Below, piece after piece: positions 1 to 8,502 of a DNA stretch of 64,000 nt; within the stretch, counting starts at the first letter, position 1, and the number at the start of each line of letters is the position of its first letter. Location of the stretch: assembly GCF_022662305.1 (NCBI RefSeq), contig NZ_JAKNQH010000001.1, positions 868,001 through 932,000 of the forward strand. The letters are read 5' to 3'. This DNA is from Sphingomonas sp. BAUL-RG-20F-R05-02. GTDB lineage: Bacteria > Pseudomonadota > Alphaproteobacteria > Sphingomonadales > Sphingomonadaceae. The notes below the pieces were generated by a model that had not been told where the DNA came from, did no database searches, and was given only the letters and a program-made list of their open reading frames with translations. Both the position numbers and the translations under genes were made by a program.

Positions 1-1604
1 GCAAGTGCTACGGACGTGATCTCGCCCGTGGTACGCCGGTGAACATCGGTGAGGCGGTCGGCGTCATCGCGGCGCAGTCGATCGGCGAGCCGGGCACGCA
101 GTTGACGATGCGGACGTTCCACATCGGCGGCGCGGCGCAGCTCAACGAGCAGTCGAACCTCGAAGCGGCAACCGACGGTGCGCTCGAATATCGTGACCTG
201 CGCATCATCACCGATCAGCGCGGCCGTCGCGTCGTTCTGTCGCGCTCGGGCGAAGTCGCGATCGTCGACATGGACGGTCGCGAGCGGTCGGTCGATCGTC
301 TGCCGTACGGCTCGTACGTGCTGCACGACGATGGTGCGATCGTCTCGAAGGGCGACCGTCTTGCCGAGTGGGACCCGTTCACCATGCCGGTGATTACGGA
401 GAACCCCGGTGTCGTGAAGTATGTCGACCTGATCGAGGGCAAGACGCTTACCGAGCAGGCCGACGAAGCGACCGGCATCTCGCAGCGGGTCGTTATCGAG
501 TATCGTGCGACCAGCAAGGCGAAGGAGGATCTCCGCCCGCGCCTCACCCTCACCGGCGAAAGCGCGGAAGAGGCTGGCCGTTACATGCTGGTGCCGGGCG
601 CGACGCTCTCGGTCGAGGATGGTGCGACGGTTCAGGGCGGCGACGTTCTGGCGCGTGTCAGTCGCGAGAGTGCCAAGACCCGCGACATCACGGGCGGTCT
701 GCCGCGCGTGGCCGAGCTGTTCGAGGCACGCAAGCCGAAGGAAAACGCCATCATCGCCAAGGTCTCGGGCCGCGTGGTGTTCGGCAAGGACTATAAGGCG
801 AAGCGCAAGATCGGCATCCAGCCCGAGGATGGCGGCGAGGTCGTCGAGTATCTGGTGCCCAAGTCGAAGGTGATCGACGTTCAGGAAGGCGACTACGTCA
901 AGCGTGGCGACAACCTGATCGGCGGCAGCCCCGACCCGCACGACATTCTGGAGGTGCTCGGCATCGAGCCGCTGGCGGAATATCTCGTCGCGGAAATCCA
1001 GGAGGTCTATCGTCTGCAGGGCGTGAAGATCAACGACAAGCACATCGAGACGATCGTTCGTCAGATGCTGCAGAAGGTCGAGATCACCGAGGGCGGCGAC
1101 ACCACGCTGCTCGCCGGCGAGCAGGTCGATCGTGACGAGATGGACGCGATCAACGACAAGCTCGACAAGGGCCAGGTCCGCGCACAGGGCAAGCCTGTCC
1201 TGCTCGGCATCACCAAGGCGTCGCTGCAAACCCGCAGCTTCATCTCGGCGGCGTCGTTCCAGGAGACCACCCGCGTCCTCACCGAGGCGGCGGTTCAGGG
1301 CAAGCAGGACACGCTCATCGGCCTGAAGGAGAACGTTATCGTCGGCCGGCTGATCCCGGCAGGCACCGGCGCGGGGATCAACCGCCTGCGAGTCGCGGCC
1401 TCCTCGCGCGATGCGGCACAGCGCGTATCGATGCGACGGATGGCCGAGGTGGCGTTCGTTGCGCCGAACTCTGCAGCCGAAGAGCATGCTGCCGAACTGG
1501 CACGCAGCCCGCGTGACGCCGGTGGTACGCGCGATGCGCTGGCGGATGTCGAGACGTCTGGCACCGGCACCGATGCCGATGCGGGTGATTACCTGGAGAG
1601 CTGA
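1..1604 (+). CDS. rpoC: RNA polymerase beta' subunit, C-terminal fragment
   Basis: This is the last third or so of the beta' subunit of RNA polymerase; the 5' part lies outside the window and the frame is open from base 3. The zinc-site tail ([10 protein letters not shown]) and the bridge/trigger-region signature [20 protein letters not shown] are visible, followed by TMRTFHIGG. The C-terminal part has the usual order of a beta-barrel insert, the [15 protein letters not shown] motif and a final [19 protein letters not shown] helix. The acidic tail ends GDYLES. A strong intrinsic terminator follows 25 bases later, so this is the last gene of the rpoBC unit. Identification is secure; only the N-terminus is missing because of the window edge. 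Confidence 0.98.
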   Translation, partial: KCYGRDLARGTPVNIGEAVGVIAAQSIGEPGTQLTMRTFHIGGAAQLNEQSNLEAATDGALEYRDLRIITDQRGRRVVLSRSGEVAIVDMDGRERSVDRLPYGSYVLHDDGAIVSKGDRLAEWDPFTMPVITENPGVVKYVDLIEGKTLTEQADEATGISQRVVIEYRATSKAKEDLRPRLTLTGESAEEAGRYMLVPGATLSVEDGATVQGGDVLARVSRESAKTRDITGGLPRVAELFEARKPKENAIIAKVSGRVVFGKDYKAKRKIGIQPEDGGEVVEYLVPKSKVIDVQEGDYVKRGDNLIGGSPDPHDILEVLGIEPLAEYLVAEIQEVYRLQGVKINDKHIETIVRQMLQKVEITEGGDTTLLAGEQVDRDEMDAINDKLDKGQVRAQGKPVLLGITKASLQTRSFISAASFQETTRVLTEAAVQGKQDTLIGLKENVIVGRLIPAGTGAGINRLRVAASSRDAAQRVSMRRMAEVAFVAPNSAAEEHAAELARSPRDAGGTRDALADVETSGTGTDADAGDYLES

Positions 1605-1629
1605 TCGGCTCGCCTGATCGAGAGACGAA

Positions 1630-1665
1630 AGCCGCCGTCCGGGGATACCCGGGCGGCGGTTTTTC
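1630..1665 (+). terminator. Intrinsic terminator of rpoC
   Basis: A 12-bp GC-only stem (CCGCCGTCCGGG / CCCGGGCGGCGG, one G-T pair) with a GATA tetraloop is followed directly by five T. It lies 25 bases after the rpoC stop. Confidence 0.92.
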
Positions 1666-2135
1666 ATTGCACAGCTTTGTTGCCAGCCGAGGTTTCTCGT
1701 CGTGTGACGAACGCTACATACCGCGCGGCGTTGGAGAATACGCCGTTAGCTCGCGGCAGATCCCTTTCGCGTCGCATCTTCGCGGCGTTACGGAGAGGTG
1801 GACGAGCGATGCATCCGAGATCGTCCGCAGAGCAATCGTCCGTTAAGCCCTAGCGCCCGACCAGCTTACTGCGGCCGATCTCGGCAGTCTCCACGCGCGA
1901 TGCTCCCGCCCCTGCCCGTCAGACATGCTGCCGATGCACTGCATGCGGATTTAGGAGAAACCGGTCGCGAGCGGGAGCGGCGTGCGGAACACCAGGCGCC
2001 TCAGCTTGCGCCGGTCAAGAATAGACTTCTGGCAGAAATGCCGTCTGCCGTAAGGCCCACAGGGGTGGTGTTCGCCGCGCTTGTTTAGGACGACGGCGCT
2101 GGCGGGGAATGAACGCCAAACATCGTCGGTATAGG
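1666..2135. other. Gene-poor interval between rpoC terminator and DUF2794 gene
   Basis: About 470 bases hold no reading frame that I recognise. Open frames exist on both strands (for example 1798-2088 plus and 1951-2241 minus), but their translations are arginine-rich, lack domain signatures and have no convincing ribosome binding site. No tRNA-like cloverleaf, insertion-sequence end or long repeat is visible. The interval separates the rpoC unit from convergent minus-strand genes. Confidence 0.6.
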
Positions 2136-2489
2136 CTATTCCTCGACGAGCTTCATAAGCCGCCGTTCCACCGGCGCGAGGACCGGACCAAGCTCGTGAC
2201 CGCGTTTCAGTACGGCGCCCTGTTCGCCAATCAGCGCCCACATACCCTGCCGGTTACGCAGCGCCGGACGTTTTTCGATGCGAAACTCCGGTCGTTCGGC
2301 GGCGCGGCGGAAGCAGGAGAACACCGCCGCTTCACTGCCAAGATCCATCGCATAGTCTCGCCAATGGCCGGCCGCGACCATCCGCCCGTAGAGATCGAGA
2401 ATACGCGAAAGTTCAGGCCGATCGAAAGCGACCTGTGAAGGACCGGCACGGCCGCCTTGCGGCACCGGAAAAGGCGTTACCGTACCCAT
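2136..2489 (-). CDS. DUF2794 family protein
   Basis: A 117-residue protein of unknown function. It resembles the alphaproteobacterial DUF2794 family in length and pattern: a proline-containing start (MGTVTPFPVP), a central LSRILDLYGRMVAAGHWRDYAMD segment, then FRRAAERPEFRIEKRP and a C-terminal LKRGHELGPVLAPVERRLMK. I chose the ATG at 2489 because it shares one base with the stop of the upstream serine acetyltransferase gene (TGATG), indicating translational coupling. The longer upstream frame is antisense-like sequence inside that gene. There is no signal peptide or membrane segment. Placement next to a serine acetyltransferase gene gives no firm hint of function. Confidence 0.8.
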   Translation of the reverse strand: MGTVTPFPVPQGGRAGPSQVAFDRPELSRILDLYGRMVAAGHWRDYAMDLGSEAAVFSCFRRAAERPEFRIEKRPALRNRQGMWALIGEQGAVLKRGHELGPVLAPVERRLMKLVEE

Positions 2490-3169
2490 CAGGCGCGGTT
2501 GCGCAGGTCCTGTTGCTCGGCGAGAAGCATGTCGAGACGTTTGCGCATCGTTTCGAGCTCGCAACGCAGCAGTTCGATTTTCTGCGTCTGCGGATCGAAC
2601 ACGTCGCTGCACGGCGTGCCATAGGCAAGGAAGCTCGGCTTGGACTGTCCGCCCTCGATCATCGTTGGCCGGGCGGGGATGCCGACCATCACCGCGCCAT
2701 CGGGCACATCGCGCGTAACCACCGCATTCGCACCGACGCGTGCGCCGGAACCAACCGTGATCGGCCCCAGCACCTGCGCGCCCGAGCCGATGATCGAATT
2801 GTCGCTCAGGGTCGGATGGCGCTTGCCCGCGATGCCATTATCCGGCGCGGTACCGCCGAGCGTGACGCACTGATAGATGGTGACGTTGTCGCCAATCTCC
2901 GCTGTTTCGCCGATGACGGTAAAACCGTGATCGATGAACAGATGGCGGCCGATCGTGGCGCCGGGATGGATGTCGATTGCGGTCGTCATTCGCGAGAAAT
3001 GGTTCACCAGCCGCGCGAGGAAGAAAAGCCGTGCGGTAAATAGCCGGTGCGCGACGCGATGCCACGCCAGCGCCCACACACCAGGATAGGTGAGAATCTC
3101 GACACGTGAGCGCGGCGCGGGGTCACGCGCCTTGATCGAGTCGAGATAAGCGACCAAGCGCTGCAACAT
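2489..3169 (-). CDS. epsC: Serine O-acetyltransferase (EpsC/CysE type)
   Basis: Catalyses acetyl transfer from acetyl-CoA to L-serine, the first step of cysteine synthesis. The 226-residue length fits the short EpsC-type enzyme, which lacks the long N-terminal helical domain of E. coli CysE. An N-terminal helix (VEILTYPGVWALAWHRVAH) precedes left-handed beta-helix hexapeptide repeats: IHPGATIGRHLFIDHG, then TAEIGDNVTIYQCVTLGGT, then the conserved GAQVLGPITVGSGARVGANAVV. The HPGATIG and DHG motifs carry the catalytic histidines. The C-terminus adds a leucine/glutamate-rich coiled helix after the catalytic fold. The gene is the first of a two-gene minus-strand unit with DUF2794. The 271 bases between it and parE must hold both divergent promoters; I see no riboswitch there. 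Confidence 0.92.
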   Translation of the reverse strand: MLQRLVAYLDSIKARDPAPRSRVEILTYPGVWALAWHRVAHRLFTARLFFLARLVNHFSRMTTAIDIHPGATIGRHLFIDHGFTVIGETAEIGDNVTIYQCVTLGGTAPDNGIAGKRHPTLSDNSIIGSGAQVLGPITVGSGARVGANAVVTRDVPDGAVMVGIPARPTMIEGGQSKPSFLAYGTPCSDVFDPQTQKIELLRCELETMRKRLDMLLAEQQDLRNRA

Positions 3170-3440
3170 TAAACGCGTCCCCTTGTCCTTTCAAGTTATC
3201 TAAGACTTGGCGCCGACGAATAAAAGAACCGATGCGTAGCGACTGGCTCTTGTAAGACCGATCATTGGCACCGGAGATCGATATCGAGCCTATCCAGCGC
3301 ATCATCTTAACGTACAGACCAAGCAATGCGCGACTTTCTCGCGCCTGATCGGTCTGGCAGGCGCCGGCGAAGTGGCTGCGCTCCCGTTTTGTTCTGGCGC
3401 GCTCTAGCCGGCACGCACAGCGTGCGCTATTCCGTTTCCT

Positions 3441-5426
3441 ATGTCCGACGAAGATCTGTTCGCCGCCCAACCCAAGCCGGGTGGCCATGAGTATGACGCT
3501 TCCTCGATCGAGGTGCTCGAAGGGTTGGAGCCGGTGCGCCGCCGGCCGGGCATGTACATCGGCGGCACCGACGAACGCGCGCTCCACCACCTCGCCGCGG
3601 AGGTGATCGACAATGCGATGGACGAAGCGGTGGCCGGTTTCGCCACCCGCATCGAGGTCGTGCTGGAAGCAGGCAACCGTCTGACCGTCGTCGACAACGG
3701 ACGCGGTATCCCGGTCGATCCGCATCCGAAATTTCCCGGCAAGTCGGCGCTGGAGGTAATCCTGTCGACGCTGCATTCCGGCGGCAAGTTCGAAGGCAAG
3801 GCATATCAGACAGCCGGCGGTCTGCACGGCGTCGGCATCAGCGTGGTCAACGCGCTGTCGTCAGATACGGTTATCGAAGTCGCGCGTAACAAAACGCTTT
3901 ATCGCCAGCGTTTTTCGCGCGGCGTGACGCTCGGACCTTTGGAGGCCCTGGGGCCGACGCCGAATCGGCGTGGCACCTCGGTTGCGTTCACACCCGACAC
4001 CGAGATCTTCGGGCCGGAGATGCTGTTCAAGCCGGCGCGGCTCTACAAGCTGGTGCGATCCAAGGCGTATCTGTTCGCAGGCGTCGAGGTGCGCTGGCAC
4101 TGCGCGCCCGAGCTCCTTGCCGGCGATACGCCGGCTGAGGCGGTGTTCCAGTTTCCCGGTGGGCTAGCCGATCACCTGCGCGAGCAGATCGGCGGTCGTG
4201 AGTGCGCCACTGCCGACTTTTTCACCGGACGGCAGGACTTCCCGAACGAGCAGGGTCGGGTCGAATGGGCGGTGGCGTGGCCGCTGTGGAGCGACGGCAG
4301 CTATAGCTGGTATTGCAACACCATCCCCACGCCGGACGGCGGCACGCACGAACAGGGTCTGCGCGCGGCGCTGGTGAAGGGCATCCGCGCGTTCGCCGAT
4401 CTCGTCGGGCAGAAGAAGGCGAAGGACATCGCGCCCGAGGACGTGATGATAGGCAGCGAGCTGATGCTGTCGGTGTTCATCCGTGATCCGCAGTTCCAGA
4501 GCCAGACCAAGGACCGGCTTACCAGCCCCGAGGCGGCGGCGCTGGTCGAACGCGCGGTGCGGGACCATGTCGACCACTTCCTCAGCGACAATATGGAGCG
4601 CGGCAAGGCGCTGCTCGGCTATATCCTCGACCGGATGGACGATCGCCTGCGCCGCAAGGCCGAGCGCGAGGTCAAGCGAAAGACCGCCACCAGCGCGCGG
4701 AAACTGCGCCTGCCCGGCAAGCTGACCGACTGCGCCGCAGACAGCCCCGAAGGTACCGAACTGTTCATCGTCGAGGGCGATTCGGCCGGCGGCTCGGCCA
4801 AGCAGGCGCGTGACCGCAAGTCACAAGCGATCCTGCCGATTCGCGGCAAGATCCTCAACGTCGCATCGGCGACCTCGGCCAAGATCCTCGCCAATCAGGA
4901 GATCGCCGATCTTATCCAGGCGCTCGGCTGCGGCACGCGCAAGGACTGCAACACGGATCATCTGCGCTACGAGCGGATCGTCATCATGACGGACGCCGAT
5001 GTCGATGGCGCGCACATTGCGACCTTGCTGATGACCTTCTTTTTCCAGGAGATGCCGGATCTGGTCCGGCGCGGGCATCTGTTCCTCGCGCAACCGCCGC
5101 TTTACCGCCTCACCGCCGGTACCAAGAGCCTGTACGCGATGGACGATGCGGATCGCGCGCGTATCGAGAAAGGTCCGTTCAAGAACAAGAAGGTCGATGT
5201 CGCGCGCTTCAAGGGGCTTGGCGAAATGAACCCGATGCAGTTGCGTGAGACGACGATGGACCCCGCAACGCGGCAGATGCTCCGCATCACGCTACCACAG
5301 GAATATGAGGAACGGGCCGGCGTGAAAGACTTGGTCGATCGGCTGATGGGTACCAACCCGGCGCACCGCTTCGCGTTCATTCAGGAGAATGCAGCCCGGA
5401 TGGATGTTGCGGAGCTCGATGCTTGA
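3441..5426 (+). CDS. parE: DNA topoisomerase IV subunit B
   Basis: ATPase subunit of the type IIA topoisomerase that decatenates replicated chromosomes, partner of ParC (not in this window). GHKL ATPase motifs are clear: EVIDNAMDEA near residue 55, DNGRGIPVD near 93, and GGLHGVGISVVNALS near 128. A transducer domain follows, then the TOPRIM domain with EGDSAGGSAKQARD and the metal-binding TDADVDGAHIATLL. The C-terminus ends in the conserved FKGLGEMNPMQLRETTMDP region. ParE rather than GyrB is supported by the 661-residue length, the absence of the GyrB insertion and the RRRPGMYIGGTDERALHHL start. The gene stands alone, followed by 162 bases before the MraZ-like gene. Confidence 0.95.
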   Translation: MSDEDLFAAQPKPGGHEYDASSIEVLEGLEPVRRRPGMYIGGTDERALHHLAAEVIDNAMDEAVAGFATRIEVVLEAGNRLTVVDNGRGIPVDPHPKFPGKSALEVILSTLHSGGKFEGKAYQTAGGLHGVGISVVNALSSDTVIEVARNKTLYRQRFSRGVTLGPLEALGPTPNRRGTSVAFTPDTEIFGPEMLFKPARLYKLVRSKAYLFAGVEVRWHCAPELLAGDTPAEAVFQFPGGLADHLREQIGGRECATADFFTGRQDFPNEQGRVEWAVAWPLWSDGSYSWYCNTIPTPDGGTHEQGLRAALVKGIRAFADLVGQKKAKDIAPEDVMIGSELMLSVFIRDPQFQSQTKDRLTSPEAAALVERAVRDHVDHFLSDNMERGKALLGYILDRMDDRLRRKAEREVKRKTATSARKLRLPGKLTDCAADSPEGTELFIVEGDSAGGSAKQARDRKSQAILPIRGKILNVASATSAKILANQEIADLIQALGCGTRKDCNTDHLRYERIVIMTDADVDGAHIATLLMTFFFQEMPDLVRRGHLFLAQPPLYRLTAGTKSLYAMDDADRARIEKGPFKNKKVDVARFKGLGEMNPMQLRETTMDPATRQMLRITLPQEYEERAGVKDLVDRLMGTNPAHRFAFIQENAARMDVAELDA

Positions 5427-5545
5427 GCGACATCCTATATCCCACCAAAGTCGAATACCGGTAAAGACTTAGCAGACTTATACTGTCAGGATATACCCTT
5501 ATCGGCGATGGCCCTAGGGTAATCCTACAATCTTTCAACGACTCG

Positions 5546-5559
5546 TTAACCACGGTTAA
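5546..5559. promoter_or_regulatory. Palindrome upstream of the MraZ-like gene
   Basis: TTAACC and GGTTAA half-sites separated by two bases make a perfect 14-base palindrome 29 bases before the GTG start at 5589. It sits in an AT-rich stretch unlike the flanking coding sequence. It could be an operator. It also resembles a CtrA-type TTAA pair, but with a 6-base rather than 7-base spacer. Confidence 0.4.
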
Positions 5560-5588
5560 ACCTTGCTCAACAGCCGGGGAGACCGAAC

Positions 5589-6206
5589 GTGAGTCGACTG
5601 TTTGTAGGAAGTGCGATCTGTGCGATCGGCAGCGGCGGCATCGTCAAGCTGCCCGAGCCGTTTCTTGGCACCGTGACCGCACGCGGCACACGCGATGAGG
5701 TGCATGTCGGTCTGCACGATCAGCTTAATTGCCTCGTCGTGTTCGACAGCGTGGTGCTGAACGAACGGCTCGAGCGCTTCGCATGCGATACCGTCATTGG
5801 CAGTCTGACCGATGCGACCGACCCGCTCGACCGGCTACGCAGACACTTTGGTTTCGCCGCCTCAGCGCGCCTTGACGGCGAGGGACGGCTGCAAATCCCC
5901 GGGTGGCTCGACGAGCAACGCGGTGCGGCTCGCCACATCCTGCTCATCGGGATGGGTCACTGCTTCGAGGTCTGGGATCTCGACTATGTCCTCAATCACG
6001 GCGCGCGCGATCTTCAGCAGCTCGCCAATCTTCATCTCGACCTTCTCAACACACAGAATCAACAGGGAGCCAGCCATGAAGTTTCTTTGCAATATGTCGG
6101 GTCACGTCGCGGCGCCTGCGTCGGTGACCAACCAGGGCTTCCAGTTCAGCCGCTGCGCGCGTTGCAGCCACGACATGATCCGATCGACGGCGTCGGCCGG
6201 CGCTAA
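5589..6206 (+). CDS. Orphan MraZ-like protein (SpoVT/AbrB fold), degenerate
   Basis: Residues 4-22 (LFVGSAICAIGSGGIVKLP) and 94-131 (ARLDGEGRLQIPGWL then HILLIGMGHCFEVWD) align by eye with the two tandem SpoVT/AbrB repeats of MraZ, the repressor of the division/cell-wall cluster. In MraZ each repeat carries a DxxxR DNA-contact motif. The second repeat keeps it (D96, R100); the first has Gly14 and Ile18 instead. No mraW/ftsL genes are nearby, so this is not the dcw-cluster copy. GTG start at 5589 with a GGGGAGA site. The MraZ fold should end near residue 155; the remaining ~45 residues lack family features and overlap the next gene in another frame. It may be a divergent DNA-binding paralogue. 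Confidence 0.72.
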   Translation: MSRLFVGSAICAIGSGGIVKLPEPFLGTVTARGTRDEVHVGLHDQLNCLVVFDSVVLNERLERFACDTVIGSLTDATDPLDRLRRHFGFAASARLDGEGRLQIPGWLDEQRGAARHILLIGMGHCFEVWDLDYVLNHGARDLQQLANLHLDLLNTQNQQGASHEVSLQYVGSRRGACVGDQPGLPVQPLRALQPRHDPIDGVGRR

Positions 6207-6543
6207 GTGGAAGCCGGTGCCGGAGGGGTTTCGCGTCGACTGGGGTGCGACCGACCTCGAATTGTTCAACAAAAAGCCTTGGCTGGTCATACAGGTGAAG
6301 GCGGCAACTAATGCGATCGCGTTGGTTGCCAGTGCCGTCCGGATCGGCGTTTCGGTGCTGCTGTGGCGTATGGTTGATGGGCTGCGCGGCTCGGACCGTC
6401 ATGCCCGCCGCACGCGCGACGCTGCCGGCCGCGTGATCCGCGTATCGCAACCCAAGCCAAACTGGAACGTCAGCGTGCAGATCAACGTCGGCCGTGGCCG
6501 TAAAGGTGAATCGTTGTATCAACCGCAGGCTCTGGCGGCGTGA
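6076..6543 (+). CDS. Small Cys/His protein with a membrane segment, unknown function
   Basis: A 155-residue protein whose first 131 bases overlap the tail of the MraZ-like gene in a different frame. I chose ATG 6076 because a GGGAG site lies 5 bases upstream and because the sequence from there looks coherent. The N-terminus has Cys5, His10, Cys27 and Cys30 (LCNMSGH ... FSRCARCSHDM), a plausible zinc site. A FRVDWG segment and a hydrophobic stretch around residues 72-100 follow, and the tail is basic. I do not recognise a named family, though the pattern recalls small conserved sphingomonad proteins. The arrangement suggests co-expression with the MraZ-like gene. Confidence 0.62.
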   Translation: MKFLCNMSGHVAAPASVTNQGFQFSRCARCSHDMIRSTASAGAKWKPVPEGFRVDWGATDLELFNKKPWLVIQVKAATNAIALVASAVRIGVSVLLWRMVDGLRGSDRHARRTRDAAGRVIRVSQPKPNWNVSVQINVGRGRKGESLYQPQALAA

Positions 6544-6585
6544 CGCGTCAGGCGATCCGGCGAGGCTAACCGGATCGACGCAGCG

Positions 6586-6921
6586 CTATACGCCCAGGCG
6601 TGCGAGCCACGCCTGCGCCTGCTTCGGCTCGCCCACCGCGCTCGAAGCAACCGGCCCGCGCGAGGCGAGGAATTCACGGTGCAGCGCGAACGGCTCCATG
6701 CCGAGGTGTTCCCGCAAGGCGGCGATGGCATCCCCGGTCTCGATCAGCGCATCGACCACTGGCGCGAGCTTGGCACGGGTGCGCCGATCCTGCTGATGAT
6801 CGAACAGACCCCATACCCCGCTCGCCGTGGTGCGCAGCGCGGCGACGAGCGCGGCATGATATTCCACCTCGAGGTCTGCGCGCCGCAGGTCGATCCGTTC
6901 GAGGCGATCTGCCTTAGCCAT
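6586..6921 (-). CDS. Conserved hypothetical protein, 111 residues
   Basis: A soluble, helical, charged protein with no signal peptide or membrane segment. I do not recognise the family. It starts MAKADRLERIDLRRADLE and has a central VWGLFDHQQDRRTRAKLAPVV segment. The start at 6921 overlaps the end of the upstream gene by 8 bases, indicating coupled translation. It is the last gene of a minus-strand run that begins at metZ; a short gap and the convergent 6543 gene end follow. Confidence 0.7.
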   Translation of the reverse strand: MAKADRLERIDLRRADLEVEYHAALVAALRTTASGVWGLFDHQQDRRTRAKLAPVVDALIETGDAIAALREHLGMEPFALHREFLASRGPVASSAVGEPKQAQAWLARLGV

Positions 6922-7174
6922 CGCCCTTCATCCGTCGCTGATGGTATTTCAGGCGCACCGCCATACCGGCCAGCATGTGCAGCGCGCCGAGCGCCACGAA
7001 TCCCAACGGCAGCACCGTCGGGATCGCCGGAAAGCGCGTACGCTGGAGCGCGGCGAGTAACGCGCCACCGACCAACAGCGCCACACCCATCAGCCGTATC
7101 GGCCGTGCGATTGCGCGCAGTTCGCGTTGGTATGCGGACCGCGCGGCGGGGTCGGTCAGGTCGGGCGGTGTCAT
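6914..7174 (-). CDS. Small two-helix membrane protein
   Basis: An 86-residue protein with a charged N-terminus (MTPPDLTDPAARSAYQREL), two predicted transmembrane helices (about residues 28-45 and 52-68) and a basic tail ending KYHQRRMKGDG. I chose the ATG at 7174 because it overlaps the GNAT stop as ATGA; two upstream ATGs lie inside the GNAT gene. It resembles small conserved sphingomonad membrane proteins of unknown role. It overlaps both neighbours, so it is co-translated with them. Confidence 0.7.
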   Translation of the reverse strand: MTPPDLTDPAARSAYQRELRAIARPIRLMGVALLVGGALLAALQRTRFPAIPTVLPLGFVALGALHMLAGMAVRLKYHQRRMKGDG

Positions 7175-7698
7175 CGTGTCGACCATTCTGACGCGAGCAA
7201 GCCCCATAGATGCGTGTCACGCACGCCGATATGGGTTTCCCAATCGGCGCGCAGATGCCCCTCCAACGTAAAGCCGAGCGCCTTTAGAAGCCGGTTGGAG
7301 CCTTCATTTTCAGGATCAGTGTCCGCGAACACGCGACGCGCACCTTCCTCACGAAACAGCCGGTCGAGCACGCGCGACACCGCCTCGCGTGCATAGCCAT
7401 GCCCCCAATACGCACGGGCAAGCAGGTAGCCGATCTCTATCACACCGGGCCGCTTCGTCCCCGCCGCGACCAGACCAACCGCGGTATCATCACTGGCCAG
7501 CGTCACGGACCACGTCCGCCAGTCTCCCTTGCCGACCCGCTCGGATAGGTACGCGCGCGTCTCCGCCACGTCGGCGTGCGGTGCGTGTGACCAATAGCGC
7601 ATGAGATCGACGTCGCCATAGGCCGCATGGAGCGCCTCGGCATCGTCGATCCGCTGCGGCCGCAACCTGAGCCGGGCGCTGGCGAGCGTATCGTTCAC
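7171..7698 (-). CDS. GNAT family N-acetyltransferase (RimJ/RimL-like)
   Basis: A 175-residue acetyltransferase of the RimJ/RimL group, which acetylates protein N-termini or small amines with acetyl-CoA; the substrate here is unknown. The N-terminus TLASARLRLRPQRIDDAEALH is typical. The acetyl-CoA-binding region is IEIGYLLARAYWGHGYAREAV, followed by RRVFADTDPENEGSNRLLKALGF, the conserved Asn/Ser segment before the final helix. GTG start at 7698, overlapping the LysR stop as GTGA. The longer frame upstream runs through lysR and is not real. Its position beside a LysR regulator suggests co-transcription rather than a defined pathway. Confidence 0.87.
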   Translation of the reverse strand: MNDTLASARLRLRPQRIDDAEALHAAYGDVDLMRYWSHAPHADVAETRAYLSERVGKGDWRTWSVTLASDDTAVGLVAAGTKRPGVIEIGYLLARAYWGHGYAREAVSRVLDRLFREEGARRVFADTDPENEGSNRLLKALGFTLEGHLRADWETHIGVRDTHLWGLLASEWSTR

Positions 7699-8486
7699 GC
7701 GGTCAGCGCCGTGACCAGCGCGCGCACTTTCTTCTGGCGCCACTGCGGTAACGGCGCAATCAGCCAGTATCCCTTGGCGAACGGGTTCGGACCGCCCGTG
7801 ACCACCACCCGGCCAGCGGCGATGTCTGCGGCGGCGAGCAGTTCCGACACGGTCGCGCGGCCAAGCCCCTCCGCCGCCGCGTCGATCGCCAGCCCCGCGT
7901 CCCCCACGCGCACCAGCGATACCGCATCGTCGTTCTGGCATCCCGGCCAGGAGATGCGTGTATCGACGCCGCCGCCGGGGCGTTCGATCGTCACCATACC
8001 GTCCGATTCGATCGCCTCGCCCTCATGCTCGCCCGGCCCGTCGCCCCAGCGGATCGCGAGATCGAGATTGGCCTCGGTAAAATCGATCGTCTCGTCGGCG
8101 GAGATCAACACGAAGCGCAACTCGCCGTCGCCGCGCGCGATCTCGGCGAGGCGCGGCATCAGCCACTTCTCTGTCAGATCGCGCGGCGCGGCGATGGTGA
8201 GCGACTTGGAGGTTTGCCCCGCCTGCATCGCGCGTACCGCTTCCTCGAACTGAAGGAAGCCGGTGCGCAATGCCTCGAGCCCGGCCTCGCCCTCCGGCGT
8301 CAGTTCCAAGCCCCGCGTGGTGCGGCGGAACAGCACGACGCCGAGCGTGTCCTCCAGCGCGCGGATCTGCTGGCCGACCGCCGCCGGTGTCACCGCCAGT
8401 TCGTCGGCGGCGCGCGTGAACGACAGGTGCCGCGCGGCGGCATCGAGCACGCGCAGGCCGTTGAGCGGAAGGTGCGTGCGCTTCAT
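7695..8486 (-). CDS. LysR-family transcriptional regulator (GcvA-like)
   Basis: A 263-residue LysR-type regulator. The N-terminal winged helix-turn-helix is clear: LPLNGLRVLDAAARHLSFTRAADELAVTPAAVGQQIRALE, then LFRRTTRGLELTPEG. This LPLNGLR opening is characteristic of the GcvA subgroup. A substrate-binding domain follows (SLTIAAPRDLTEKWLMPRLAEI, with NLDLAIRWGDGPG). The ATG at 8486 was chosen because it begins the standard domain; the frame upstream is non-homologous. It lies 16 bases after apaG and overlaps the GNAT gene. It differs from most LysR genes in being embedded in a same-strand unit instead of divergent from its target. Confidence 0.9.
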   Translation of the reverse strand: MKRTHLPLNGLRVLDAAARHLSFTRAADELAVTPAAVGQQIRALEDTLGVVLFRRTTRGLELTPEGEAGLEALRTGFLQFEEAVRAMQAGQTSKSLTIAAPRDLTEKWLMPRLAEIARGDGELRFVLISADETIDFTEANLDLAIRWGDGPGEHEGEAIESDGMVTIERPGGGVDTRISWPGCQNDDAVSLVRVGDAGLAIDAAAEGLGRATVSELLAAADIAAGRVVVTGGPNPFAKGYWLIAPLPQWRQKKVRALVTALTA

Positions 8487-8502
8487 CGCGCGGTGGCGGC
8501 GA

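Noticed and set aside
1798..2241. Small frames in the gap after rpoC
   Set aside because: Arginine-rich translations without motifs, no good start sites; consistent with chance in high-GC DNA.
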